Of a stretch of 64,000 bases of DNA, positions 8,510 to 17,083 are shown in pieces. Positions within the stretch are counted from its first letter, which is position 1; every line of letters begins with the position of its first letter. The translations under genes and the position numbers were made by a program. The notes beneath the pieces are model-generated. The model had not been told where the DNA came from, did no database searches, and was given only the letters and a program-made list of their open reading frames with translations. Source of the DNA: Actinomadura sp. J1-007. GTDB taxonomy: Bacteria; Actinomycetota; Actinomycetes; Streptosporangiales; Streptosporangiaceae. The DNA lies in assembly GCF_009793335.1 (NCBI RefSeq), contig NZ_WING01000001.1, positions 6,820,001 through 6,884,000 of the forward strand. The letters are read 5' to 3'.

Positions 8510-8737
8510 ATGTCATCAGAGAGAACGCCTCGTCCTCCACGCTCCATGCTTTACAAGGGTGTGGCCCCGATCGTGGCCGTCGGCACCGTCTCGATCACCG
8601 AAGCGACACTGATCTGGACCGGAGTGTCCGCCGGAGACTGGAGCATCGCGACGGCCTGCCTGCTGGTCGGAGTGCTCGCGTTCGGGGTCACGGGCCGCAT
8701 CTTCTGGGTAGTAAGACGCCCGCGCAGAAACCGTTAG
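8510..8737 (+). CDS. Small two-TM protein (paralogue of 7274-7522)
   Basis: ATG 8510 follows TTGAGGGAAGAGAAG; a TTG start at 8495 is possible but less likely. The 75-residue protein has a basic Pro-rich start (SSERTPRPPRSM), two hydrophobic helices (VAPIVAVGTVSITEATLIW; ACLLVGVLAFGVTGRIFWVV) and the tail RRPRRNR. The shared IWTG...GDW.IA..CL.VGV block marks it as a duplicate of the gene at 7274. It lies just downstream of the orphan Rhs fragment. Function unknown; an immunity role is only an inference from context. Confidence 0.65.
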   Translation: MSSERTPRPPRSMLYKGVAPIVAVGTVSITEATLIWTGVSAGDWSIATACLLVGVLAFGVTGRIFWVVRRPRRNR

Positions 8738-8817
8738 CACGGATGAGTGGTCCGGCGACCGCCCTGGCAGGGCAACCATCGAACCCTCTTCGGGCCAGCC
8801 AAGAGCGAGGTCACGTC

Positions 8818-9102
8818 ATGAGGGAAGCCATCATCGTCGCGGCGCTCTTGCTCGTCGCCCTCGTGCTGAAGCAGATCTTCTACACCTCCAGGTTCAGCGA
8901 CTGGTACAAGAGTCGACGACAGGGAAGTAATGGTCGCCGTCAAGGGCGTCGGCCTGCTACTGCACGTGTGTCGGAGTCGGGCACGCATAGAACAATCGCC
9001 GACGGCGTGTACGGCAGGCGCACCTGGGGTGATTTGTGGTGGCTGTTGGCGCAGCGGCCCTTTCGGGCGTGGTCCTCTACCTTCTGTAGAGAGAAGCGCT
9101 GA
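8818..9102 (+). CDS. Putative small single-TM protein
   Basis: ATG 8818 has GCGAGG upstream. Residues 4-18 form a hydrophobic helix (AIIVAALLLVALVLK) followed by QIFYTSRFSDWYKSRR. The remaining part, up to residue 94, is Arg/Gly-rich without clear character, and another frame near 9040-9090 reads a hydrophobic segment ending in a stop. The N-terminal part is therefore convincing and the C-terminal part is not; a frameshift or decay is possible. Confidence 0.4.
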   Translation: MREAIIVAALLLVALVLKQIFYTSRFSDWYKSRRQGSNGRRQGRRPATARVSESGTHRTIADGVYGRRTWGDLWWLLAQRPFRAWSSTFCREKR

Positions 9103-9381
9103 TTCCCGCTCTTGGCTTTGAGGGCGAACCAGTCGTTGTCATGAGCCCGGTGATCGGTTGGTGGGATTGGGCCCGATGGTCGGGGCAGGGCGCCGCCAAA
9201 AGCCGGGTCGGGGTGGTTCGGTTTGGTTGCCGTCTGAGGTCACCTGGTCGCGTGGGTGAGGGCGTTATCGGCGTTGGCCTCGGCACAATGGGCAGCAACG
9301 GCCCATTGGTCGGCGGAGGTGTCAGGGCTGTTTGCGGGGGGACAAGGGTGCTGACGCTCGACTCGGTCGGAGAGGAGTGCC

Positions 9382-9468
9382 ATGCACCCGATACAGATCG
9401 TCATGCTGATCGTCGGGGTCATCCTTGCGGTGACGTTGCGTTTGCTCGTGAAGAGGACGAGGCGGTAG
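9382..9468 (+). CDS. 28-residue single-TM microprotein
   Basis: ATG 9382 is preceded by GGAGAGGAG. The product is a short hydrophobic peptide (MHPIQIVMLIVGVILAVTLR) with a strongly basic tail LLVKRTRR, ending at TAG 9466-9468. Size and composition resemble membrane microproteins or type I toxin-like peptides, and it continues the series of tiny membrane proteins downstream of the Rhs gene. No antisense RNA could be identified by eye. Confidence 0.45.
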   Translation: MHPIQIVMLIVGVILAVTLRLLVKRTRR

Positions 9469-9660
9469 GCGCTTAGATTTCTGTGGGTAGTGCTGTCCTC
9501 TCTTGTGCGGGTGTGACGACGTGGTGCGGGCGGCTGGGGCGGCAGGGGCCTCAGGTCTCGTGTCCGGTCGGGGGCGGGGGCTGCGGCTCGGACGTTGCGA
9601 GGTGGCAACGGTCGGTCGAGTTCGGGTGTCCGGGCGGACGCGGACGGTGACCATCGTGGG

Positions 9661-10241
9661 GTGCGCAACAGCGAACCCCGCCCGCTGCCTCCAGCCGGCT
9701 ACCTCCGTTCCGCGCCCGCTGGACGTTCCGGCGGGCTCGCCGGTGTCCGGCGCGGCCCCGGCGTCGTCCTCGCGCTGGTGCTGAGCGCGATCGTCGCGTT
9801 CGGGTCGGACTCGCCGTCGAGGCGTCCGGCCCGTCCGAGCCCGGCGCGGGCGGAACGTCCCGGGAGGCCCGTCCGGCACCGTCCGTGCCTCCGGCGCCCA
9901 GTCTGACGGGCGCCGGGGCGGCGAGCCCGAGTGCTTCCGGTGTTCCGCGGAACGGCGCGTCCTCCCGGCCGACGCGCGCGCGTACGGGCACGAAAGCGCG
10001 GGCGAAACGGAAGGAGCCGGGGCGTCGTGGTGCCACCTCCGCGCCGGAACGTCCCCGGCATGGCTCGCCGCGAACGCGCGCGCCGTCGCGACACGTTCGT
10101 AAGCCACACGTGCCGCGTCCGAAGAGGCCGAAGGCGCCCGCGCTGCCCGCGTGGGTCAGGGCGGCGTGCGTCCAGCGCTTCCCGACCGATCCCGCGCGGC
10201 GCATGGCGTGCATCGCCGCGCTCGGCCGGTTCACCCGCTGA
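9661..10241 (+). CDS. Membrane-anchored or secreted Pro/Arg-rich protein (one frameshift)
   Basis: From GTG 9661 a leader rich in Pro/Gly runs into a hydrophobic segment GVVLALVLSAIVAFG. Near 9800 the coding signal moves to the next frame, and one extra G in TTCGGGTCGG restores a continuous protein. The second part is a long disordered Pro/Arg/Ser region ending with a conserved-looking block WVRAACVQRFPTDPARR and CIAALGRF. This fits a signal-anchor protein with a low-complexity linker and a small C-terminal domain seen in actinomycetes. Function unknown. The start codon is uncertain; GTG 9661 is the nearest to the hydrophobic helix. Confidence 0.45.
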
Positions 10242-10351
10242 TCCGTCCGAATGTCCGTCGGTCGGCTGCCTTGGGCGTCGGATGGCCTCGTCCGCTGGGC
10301 ATTCGGCGGGCTCCGGGGCGGGGGAACTTGTGGGGGTCAGGTGAGTCGTAC

Positions 10352-11286
10352 ATGGCCATGGAACATGAAACATCCGACATTGTTGGCTCGGCACTTCTGG
10401 AGGCGTTCGCGCAGCGGGGGCTTCAGGCGGCGCTGCCCGAGCCTGGGACGGTCAGCGTCGTGCTGCCGGACGGGTCGCAGGCGCGGGCCGATATCCGGGG
10501 CTGGCGCGACCACGCCGAGCGCGGTCCGCGGTCGGAGCTGGCCCGTGTCGCGGGGGAGTACGCCGACCAGGCCGTCGCCGCGTTCGGGCGGCACGCCGCC
10601 GCGCCGGCGCAGGCGGGCGGGGCGCGGCGAACCTGCGGGTCCGGCTCTACCCGGAGGCCGCGTTCGACGAGGAGATGCGGGCCGCGCTCGTGACGCGGCG
10701 GCTCGCGCCGGGGCTGTTGCAGACGGTCGTGGTGGACCATCCCGACTCGATCATGCCGCTCAACCGGGCCGATCTCGGCGGGACGAGCGAGGAGGAGGTG
10801 TTCGGCGCGGCGCTGACCCGTTCGATCGAGGACGAGCCGCACCACGTCACGGCGGAGGCCGCCGACGAGGTGCGGCTGGTCACGATCGGGGAGCGGCACC
10901 GCTACGTCGGCGCGCACGTCCAGGTCCTCGCGCGGTACGTCGATGGGCCTCTGCCGTACGGGGCGCTGGTGTCGTTCCCGCTGCCCGAGTACGTGGTGAC
11001 GCACTCGATCGGCGGCGGCAACAGCGTCTTCACGGCCATCGCCACACTCCAGGACGTCACCGCGAAGCTCGCCGCGGCGGGAGAGAAGCCGATCAGCTCG
11101 CAGGTGTACTGGTGGCGGCCCGGCGCGTACGAGCGGATGCCCGAGAAGGAGGCGCTCTACAGCGGGCGGGTGCCCGACCTGGCCCCGGTCGGCGTCGTGT
11201 TCGACGACACGGGCCAGTCCGTCAGCCCGCTCACGGCCGAGTCCGACGAGCTGATCCGGGCCTGGCTGAACGACCACCAGGGGTGA
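10352..11286 (+). CDS. Uncharacterised cytoplasmic protein (one frameshift)
   Basis: ATG 10352 follows AGGTGAG. The first part (ETSDIVGSALLEAFAQRGLQ, VVLPDGSQARADIRGW) and the second part (NLRVRLYPEAAFDEEMRAAL, LLQTVVVDHPDSIMPLN, RYVGAHVQVLARYV, VTHSIGGGNSVFTAIATLQ) lie in different frames. One additional G in the run at about 10620 joins them into about 311 residues. The second part describes an alpha/beta protein related in feel to DUF1444-like proteins, but I do not recognise it with confidence. No signal peptide. It is convergent with the GlcD-type gene and overlaps its end by 56 bp. Confidence 0.6.
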
Positions 11287-12716
11287 GGTTCGGGTCACGT
11301 TGGGGGCCGAAGACCTTGCCGGGGTTGAAGATTCCGGCGGGGTCCAGGGCGTTCTTGACGGCGCGGTGCAGGGCGACGACGGCCGGGTCCAGTTCGGCGT
11401 GCAGGCCGCGGCGCTTCAGGAGGCCGACGCCGTGCTCGCCGGTGACGGTGCCGCCGAGGGCGATCGCGTCGTCCACGATGCGGTCGAACGCGCGCTGGGC
11501 GCGGACGCGGGCGGCGTCGTCGCCGGCCGGGGCGATGATCAGCGGGTGCAGGTTGCCGTCGCCCGCGTGCGCGATGTTGGCGATGTGGGTGTCGTGCTCG
11601 GCGCCGGCCCGTTCGATGCGGGCGAGCATCTCGGGGACGAGGGCGCGGGGACGCACACGTCCTCGGTGAGGACGGGCCCGAGGCGTTCGAGCGCGGGGTA
11701 GGCGAGGCGGCGGGCGGCGAACAGCGCCTCCGCCTCGGTCTCGTCCGCCGACCTCGCGCTCCACGTCGCGCCCGCCTCCTCGAAGCAGCGGACCATCGTG
11801 TCGGCCTCCGCCTCCCCGGCCTCGCCGGGGGCGTCCGAACGGCCGAGCAGCAGGACGTTCGCGTCGGCCGACAGGCCCATGTTGCGCCACTGGTCCACGG
11901 CCTGGAGGCAGTGCCGGTCGACCAGTTCCAGGGCGCTCGGGACGACGCCCGCGGCGGTGACCGAGGCGACCGCCGCGCCCGCGTCCCGGAGCGTGTCGAA
12001 GTAGCCGACGACCGTGCGCTCGGGGGCGCGGGCGCCGCGCAGCCGGACGGTGATCTCGGTGACGACGCCGAGCGTGCCCTCCGAGCCGACGAGCAGCCCG
12101 CACAGGTCGTACCCGACGACGCCCTTGGCCGTACGGCGGCCGAGGCGCACGGTCTCGCCGCGGCCGACGACCGCCTCCAGCGCGAGGACGTAGTCGCGGG
12201 TCACGCCGTACTTGACGCAGCAGACGCCGCCGGCGTTGGTCGCGACGTTCCCCCGATCGTGGACCAGGGGGAGCTGGCCGGGTCCGGCGGGTACCACAGG
12301 CCGTGCTCGGCGCACGCACGCCGCAGGTCGTCGTTCACCACGCCCGGCTGGACGACCGCCAGCCGCTCCACCGGGTCGATCTCAAGGATCCCGTCCATCG
12401 CCTCCAGCGACAGCAGCACGCAGCCGTCGAGCGCGTTGGCGCCGCCGGACAGGCCCGTCCCTGCGCCGCGCGGCACCACCGGGACGCCGAGCCTCGCGCA
12501 GACCTCGACCACGCGCGCGACGTCCCGGGCGGACCCGGCCCGGACGAGCGCGGCGGGCGTCCCGTACGGCGCCCACTGCGCCTCGTCGTGGGCGTAGGAG
12601 GCGATCACGTCGGGGTCGGTGACGAGGCGGGCGGAGCCGTTCCCGGGCATCGGGGCTCCGTCCGAAGGAGCGTCGGAGGAGAGGGCCTCCCGCAGGGATT
12701 CCAGCAGTTCGGACAT
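11231..12716 (-). CDS. FAD-linked oxidase, glycolate oxidase GlcD type (two frameshifts)
   Basis: ATG 12716 begins a FAD-binding PCMH-type oxidase. The FAD loop PRGAGTGLSGGANALDG is followed by GNVATNAGGVCCVKYGVTRD, the segment LVGSEGTLGVVTEITVRLRG, and the C-terminal active-site region AHAGDGNLHPL and TGEHGVGLLKR, ending NPGKVFGP. The parts lie in three frames; one G restored near 12250 (GATCGGGGGAAC) and one C near 11650 (GTCCCCGCGCC) give a single protein of about 490 residues. The family oxidises 2-hydroxy acids (glycolate, D-lactate) in the cytoplasm with flavin. The true stop may be slightly upstream of 11231, where the frame runs into the convergent gene. Confidence 0.85.
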
Positions 12717-12759
12717 GCCACCCAAGTAATCACGGCCGGGTCCTGCGGGGGTAACCGGG

Positions 12760-13316
12760 TCAGGCGGCGTTGGTGGTGAGGAGGTGGGTGATGTCGGAGC
12801 GCAGGGCGGGGATGTCCACGCCCGCCTCCGTCAGCAGGCGTGCGGACAGGAAGCCCGGGTCCTGGAGCAGGCCGAGCAGGACGTGGCCGTCGCTGATGTG
12901 CTTCTGCTTGAGCCGCAGCGCCTGGCGGAGGCTCAGCTCCAGGGACTTCTTGGCGTCCGGGGTGAACGGGATGTGCCCCTGGCGGCCTCGCTGGAACCGT
13001 CCGGGCGGGGCGTCGAGGGCGCCTTCGCCGAAGCTGTCCTCGGTGGCCTCCCGTACGGCGTCCAGGTCGATGCCGATCGCGCGCAGCGCCTCGGGTCGAG
13101 GGGGTCGCCGCCCCGGCCGCGCGTCCGGGCCAGGTGGCCGCGCAGCTTCTCCACGGTCAGTCCGCGTCCGCGCATCGCCGCGTTCGCCGGGCCGTCGCCG
13201 TCGAGGAGCGCGATCAGGAGGTGCTCGGTGCCGATGTGCCGGTCGCCGAGGGCGCGGGCGACGCTCTGGGCCTCGGTGACCGCGTTCCTCGCGGCGGCGG
13301 TGAAACGCTCGAACAT
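12760..13316 (-). CDS. Clp N-domain protein without ATPase domains (one frameshift)
   Basis: About 185 residues. It starts MFERFTAAARNAVTEAQSVA with the Clp-N repeat signature GDRHIGTEHLLIALL. It moves frame near 13100 (one C missing in GACCCGAGG) to LRAIGIDLDAVREA, and has a second Clp-N repeat SLELSLRQALRLKQKHISDG and HVLLGLLQ, with stop at 12760-12762. Only the substrate/adaptor-binding N-domain of ClpC/ClpB is present, with no AAA+ modules. It lies 2 bp after the HTH gene, and AGGAAGGAAC inside that gene serves it, so the two are one operon. The role is probably in sensing damaged protein or adaptor function. Confidence 0.85.
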
Positions 13317-13318
13317 GC

Positions 13319-13552
13319 CTACCGTTCCTTCCTGAGGAGGCCGCGGCCCCCGCCGTGCTTCTTGTGGACGGCCTGCCGGCTCACGCCGAGGCAGACCGCG
13401 ATCTCCTGCCAGGACCAGCCCTGCTCGCGCGCGTTGGACACCTGTAGCGCTTCGAGCCGTTCGGCCAGCTCGCGCAGCGCGCGGACGGCGCGCAGGCCGA
13501 CGGCCGGGTCACGGCTGCTCGCCTCCTGGGCGAGCGTCACTCCATCGCTCAT
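13319..13552 (-). CDS. Small helix-turn-helix regulator paired with the Clp-N gene
   Basis: 77 residues from ATG 13552. A helical N-terminus (RAVRALRELAERLEALQVSN) leads into a clear HTH (GWSWQEIAVCLGVSRQAVHK) and a Gly/Arg tail. The gene is translationally close to the Clp-N gene and is preceded by two palindromes at 13556-13600, suggesting autoregulation of the pair. A longer upstream start exists, but it would place the start inside the palindromes. Confidence 0.8.
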   Translation of the reverse strand: MSDGVTLAQEASSRDPAVGLRAVRALRELAERLEALQVSNAREQGWSWQEIAVCLGVSRQAVHKKHGGGRGLLRKER

Positions 13553-13555
13553 GGG

Positions 13556-13600
13556 TGTCAATCTAGGTTGACAGCCGTCCGGTGTCAACCTTCGTTGACG
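13556..13600. promoter_or_regulatory. Paired palindromes TGTCAA-N6-TTGAC upstream of the HTH/Clp-N operon
   Basis: TGTCAATCTAGGTTGACA at 13556-13573 is a perfect six-base inverted repeat. TGTCAACCTTCGTTGACG at 13583-13600 repeats it with one mismatch, 27 bp centre to centre. The inner arms GGTTGACA and TGTCAACC also form a dyad. The outer copy overlaps the stop codon of the upstream CBS gene. This is the likely operator of the HTH protein or of a heat/proteolysis regulator. Confidence 0.65.
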
Positions 13601-14613
13601 GGACGGTCCGGGAGGAGGAGCGTGGTGAGCAGGTCGTCCAGGCTGACCAGCCCGGCGGGACGGCCGTCCTCGCCCGTCACCAGGCCCAAGTGGCTGTGGC
13701 CCGCGCGCAGCGTCCCGACGGCGTCGCCGACCTGCGTGCCGATGTCGAGCGCGGGCACCGCGTGCGCGAGCGCGCCCGCCGGGGTCGGGCGGCCCCGGGC
13801 CCGCGCGAGGTAGGCGTCCCGGACGTGCACCATGCGCGGACGGCCCGGACCGCGCAGCATGATCCGGGTCCGGCCCGTCCGCGCGGCGGTGTCGATCACC
13901 TCCTGCGGGGACGCCGCCGGCGCGACCGACACGATGTCACCGACCGGGATGACCAGGTCCGCGAGCGGCGCGCGCGGCGCGTCCAGCGCGGCGGTCAGCA
14001 GGCTGAGGTCGGCCTCCCCGATCAGCCCGAGCCGCCGCGACTCCACCGCGAGGCTGCGGAGCTGCTCGGGCGTCCGCGACACGCTCACCGCGTCGCCCGG
14101 ACGGACGCCGACCATGCGCAGCAGCAGGTTCGTGGACGCGTTCAGCGCCGCGAGCACCGGCCGCACCACCGCGGTGAACGCCCGGAACGTCGGCGCCAGC
14201 ACCGTCGCCGACCGTTCCGGCCGCGCGATCGCCCACGTCTTCGGCGCCATCTCGCCGACCACCATGTGCAGGAACGTCACCACCGCCAGCGCCAGCACGA
14301 ACGCCACCGGATGCGCCGCCGCCGACGGCACCCCCACCGCGTGGAACAGCGGTACGAGCGTGTCGGCGATCACCGGCTCGGAGACCAGGCCGAGCCCGAG
14401 CGAGCACATCGTGATGCCGAGCTGCGCGCCCGCCAGCATCAGCGACAGCTCCCTGATCCCCGCCACCGCGCTCGCCGCCGACCGGCTGCCCTCCGCCGCC
14501 GCCCGTTCCAGCCGGGGCCGCTTCGCCGCCACCAGCGCGAACTCCGACGCCACGAAGAACCCGTTGCCCGCGAGCAGGGCCAGCGTCACCGGCGCTCCGA
14601 CCGAGAGGTTCAC
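13585..14613 (-). CDS. CNNM/HlyC-CorC-family membrane protein with CBS pair (second copy)
   Basis: GTG 14613 overlaps the TGA of the upstream paralogue by four bases (GTGA), which means coupled translation. About 342 residues: an N-terminal DUF21/CNNM membrane domain (GNGFFVASEFALVAAKRPRL, GAQLGITMCSLGLGLVSEP, VVGEMAPKTWAIARPE) and then a CBS pair (PLADLVIPVGDIVSV and DIGTQVGDAVGTL). The C-terminal CorC_HlyC domain present in the first copy is missing. The family is linked to Mg2+/Co2+ efflux or Mg homeostasis at the cytoplasmic membrane. Confidence 0.85.
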   Translation of the reverse strand: MNLSVGAPVTLALLAGNGFFVASEFALVAAKRPRLERAAAEGSRSAASAVAGIRELSLMLAGAQLGITMCSLGLGLVSEPVIADTLVPLFHAVGVPSAAAHPVAFVLALAVVTFLHMVVGEMAPKTWAIARPERSATVLAPTFRAFTAVVRPVLAALNASTNLLLRMVGVRPGDAVSVSRTPEQLRSLAVESRRLGLIGEADLSLLTAALDAPRAPLADLVIPVGDIVSVAPAASPQEVIDTAARTGRTRIMLRGPGRPRMVHVRDAYLARARGRPTPAGALAHAVPALDIGTQVGDAVGTLRAGHSHLGLVTGEDGRPAGLVSLDDLLTTLLLPDRPVNEG

Positions 14614-16046
14614 CGGTCCCCGCCCTTCCGCTCCCCGGTCCCGTCGCGTCCGCGCCGCGCGTCCGCCGCGGTCCCGCCGCCCGGCCCGGCGTTCGGCCCG
14701 GCGTCCGGCTCGTCGCCGTCCGGCGGGGCGTCCTCGACGGCGCGGACGCGGATCAGCTCCGGGACGTGGCGGTGCACGGTCATCACCTCGATGACGGCGT
14801 GGCGCGGCGGCTCGTCCATGCCGGTGGGGGCGAGCGGCACCGTCACGACGTCGCCGGGCTCGGCGACGCGGTGCAGGCGCTCCATGATGAGGCCGGCGAC
14901 CGTCTCGTAGGCGCCCTCCGGCAGGGCGATGCCCGTCTCGTGCGCGACCTCGTCCATCCGCAGGCCCGCGTCGACGGTCCACCACTCGCCGCGCAGGATC
15001 GCGAGGTCCTCGCCCGCCTCGTTCTCGTCGGCGATCTCCCCGACCAGCTCCTCCGCGACGTCCTCCCAGGTGACCAGGCCGGCGAAGCCGCCGTACTCGT
15101 CCACGACCAGCGCCATCGGGCCGCCGCCCCGCTGGAGCTGCGCGACGACCTCCGGCAGCGGCAGCGTGGACGGCAGCATCACCGGCGCGCGGGCGATCTC
15201 CCGCACGCGGGTGCGGGGGATCTCCTCCGGGGCGAGCAGGATCAGCTCGTCCAGCCCGACCACGCCGAGGACGTCGTCGACGCTCTCGCCGACGACCGGG
15301 TAGCGGGTGTGGCCGCTCGCCGTGATCACCTCGCTCAGCGTGCTCGCGGGCGCGTCGCCCGGCACCGTCACCGCGTCGACCCGCGGCACCATCACCTCCT
15401 CGGCCGACAGGTCGGAGAACGCCAGGGCCCGTTCGAGCAGGGCGGCGTGCGCGTCCTTCAGCTTCTCGCCCGACTCGCCGATGATGTGCCCGAGCTCCTC
15501 CAGCGTCGCGCCGTGGTGCAGCTCCTCCACCGGCTCGATCCCGACGGCCCGCAGCAGCCGGTTGGCGGACGCGTCGAACAGCCTGATCAGCGGCGCGGCC
15601 AGCATCAGGTACGCGAGGGTGGACGGCGCGAGGGCGCGGGCGAGCGACTCGGCGCGCACGAGCGCCAGGTTCTTCGGGAACAGCTCGCCCAGCACCATCT
15701 GGACCACCGTGGCCAGCGCGAACCCGAGCGCGACCGCGACCCCGCCGGCCGCGCCGCCCGGGACCCCGGCGGCGCGCAGCGCGGGCGCGATCAGGTCGGC
15801 GAGCGCGGGCTTGGCGATGAACCCCACCACCAGCGCCGTCACGGTGATGCCGAGCTGCGCGCCCGACAGCATGAACGACAGCCGCTCCATCACCCGGACG
15901 GCGCGTTCGGCCGCCCGGTCGCCGTTCCTGCCGCGCTCCTCCAGGTCGAGCCGGTCCGCGGTGACGAACGCGAACTCCTGCGCGACGAAGTAGCCGGTCG
16001 CGGCGGTCAGCACCAGGACGGCGAGCAGGCCGAGCGCGGCGTTCAC
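14610..16046 (-). CDS. CNNM/HlyC-CorC-family transporter, full length
   Basis: 478 residues from GTG 16046 (GGTAGGTGGG just upstream); a TTG start at 16067 is possible. Order of domains: DUF21 with three to four TM segments (residues about 1-190; FVAQEFAFVTADRLDLEERG, LSGAQLGITVTALVVGF, VLGELFPKNLALVRAES), two CBS motifs (AEEVMVPRVDAVTVPGD and ALVVDEYGGFAGLVTWED, residues 200-330), and a transporter-associated CorC_HlyC domain (about 345-430), then an acidic/Gly disordered tail. It is the first gene of a two-gene operon with the shorter paralogue. Proposed role is magnesium or divalent-cation transport control by nucleotide-binding CBS domains. Confidence 0.9.
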   Translation of the reverse strand: MNAALGLLAVLVLTAATGYFVAQEFAFVTADRLDLEERGRNGDRAAERAVRVMERLSFMLSGAQLGITVTALVVGFIAKPALADLIAPALRAAGVPGGAAGGVAVALGFALATVVQMVLGELFPKNLALVRAESLARALAPSTLAYLMLAAPLIRLFDASANRLLRAVGIEPVEELHHGATLEELGHIIGESGEKLKDAHAALLERALAFSDLSAEEVMVPRVDAVTVPGDAPASTLSEVITASGHTRYPVVGESVDDVLGVVGLDELILLAPEEIPRTRVREIARAPVMLPSTLPLPEVVAQLQRGGGPMALVVDEYGGFAGLVTWEDVAEELVGEIADENEAGEDLAILRGEWWTVDAGLRMDEVAHETGIALPEGAYETVAGLIMERLHRVAEPGDVVTVPLAPTGMDEPPRHAVIEVMTVHRHVPELIRVRAVEDAPPDGDEPDAGPNAGPGGGTAADARRGRDGTGERKGGDR

Positions 16047-16151
16047 CCCACCTACCTTCCCTGCCAAGATCCTTCCTACCCCGGTCCATCCCCTCCGCCG
16101 CCGCGTCCCGAACCCGCCGGACGGCCAGGCGGGCGTCGCCCGCGCGACGGC

Positions 16152-16997
16152 TCAGTGGGCGGTGATGAGGACCACGCCCGCCGCCACCACGCAGGCGGCG
16201 GCGATCCGGCTCTTGCCCAGGTGCTCGCCGAAGAACACCGCGCCGATGACCGCGCCGGAGATGACGCCGGTCTCGCGCAGGGCCGCCACCGACGCCAGGG
16301 CGCCGCGCGTCTGCGCCCACAGGACGATCCCGTACCCCGCCATCGCGATCACGCCGCCGCCCAGCCCGGTCGCCACCTGGCGTACCGCGAGGCCCCGGTG
16401 CAGGGCGCTCCGCCGGACCGCCCACAGGGCCGCGACGGTCACCGGCCCCTCGATCGCGAACAGCCACGCCGTGTACGAGGCCGCGCTCCCCGCCTCCCGC
16501 ACCCCGATGCCGTCCAGCAGCGTGTACGAGGCGATCGACGCCCCGGTGAGCAGCGCCGCCGCCACCGCCTTCGGCTCCCGCCGGGACCCGGGCCGCAGCC
16601 CGCCCGCGAACGCGAGCACCCCGAGCCCGCCGCACACCGCCGCGACGCCGCCGAACTGCGCCCACGACAGCCGTTCGCCGAGGAACACCGCCGCCACCAG
16701 CGCGACGGCCAGCGGCGCGCTGCCGCGGGCGAGCGGGTACACCTGGCTGAAGTCGCCCAGCTCGTACGACTTGAGCAGCAGCCCCATGTAGACCAGGTGC
16801 ACGGCCACCGACGCCGCCAGGTACGGCACGGCCGCCGCGTCCGGAGCCGGGAGGAACGGCAGCAGCGGCAGCGTCAGCAGCGCCTGCCCGGCACCGATCA
16901 GCGCGAACGACACCCAGCGGTCCGCCGCCCCCTTGGCCATGGCGTTCCAGGTGGCGTGCAGGACACCGGCGAAGATCACGGCGAGTGCGGCGGTCAT
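16152..16997 (-). CDS. EamA/DMT-family transporter
   Basis: 281 residues with about ten hydrophobic helices in two EamA halves, including FAGVLHATWNAMAKG, a hallmark of this subfamily, and the second-half pattern GALASVAALRETGVISGAVI and FFGEHLGKSRIAAA. It probably exports small metabolites. ATG 16997 is divergent from the ArsR-type regulator at 17084, with a palindrome in the 86-bp gap. That arrangement suggests the transporter is controlled by the regulator. Confidence 0.88.
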   Translation of the reverse strand: MTAALAVIFAGVLHATWNAMAKGAADRWVSFALIGAGQALLTLPLLPFLPAPDAAAVPYLAASVAVHLVYMGLLLKSYELGDFSQVYPLARGSAPLAVALVAAVFLGERLSWAQFGGVAAVCGGLGVLAFAGGLRPGSRREPKAVAAALLTGASIASYTLLDGIGVREAGSAASYTAWLFAIEGPVTVAALWAVRRSALHRGLAVRQVATGLGGGVIAMAGYGIVLWAQTRGALASVAALRETGVISGAVIGAVFFGEHLGKSRIAAACVVAAGVVLITAH

Positions 16998-17035
16998 GCC
17001 GCCACCCCATCGGCGATCGGGCGATCCGCGTAGAG

Positions 17036-17053
17036 TTTTAGGCTGGAGCTAAA
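17036..17053. promoter_or_regulatory. ArsR-type operator candidate TTTAG-N7-CTAAA
   Basis: TTTTAGGCTGGAGCTAAA lies midway between the divergent EamA gene (start 16997) and the ArsR/DUF5937 gene (start 17084). It is the only AT-containing dyad in the gap and resembles operators found before DUF5937 ArsR genes. Confidence 0.55.
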
Positions 17054-17083
17054 GGGACGGGGAGCGAGGCGCGGGCGGGGACG

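Noticed and set aside
8930..9121. 63-residue frame overlapping the small gene at 8818
   Set aside because: Arg/Ser-rich, no hydrophobic segment and no ribosome site; probably a shadow or decay.
2944..9468. Mobile genetic element around the Rhs locus
   Set aside because: No transposase, integrase, terminal inverted repeats or attachment duplication could be found; the gene content alone is not enough.
13585..17010. One 1141-residue minus-strand frame spanning the CBS and EamA genes
   Set aside because: Only its last third is real (the second CBS gene). The rest is an Arg/Gly-rich shadow of the first CBS gene and EamA in another frame.
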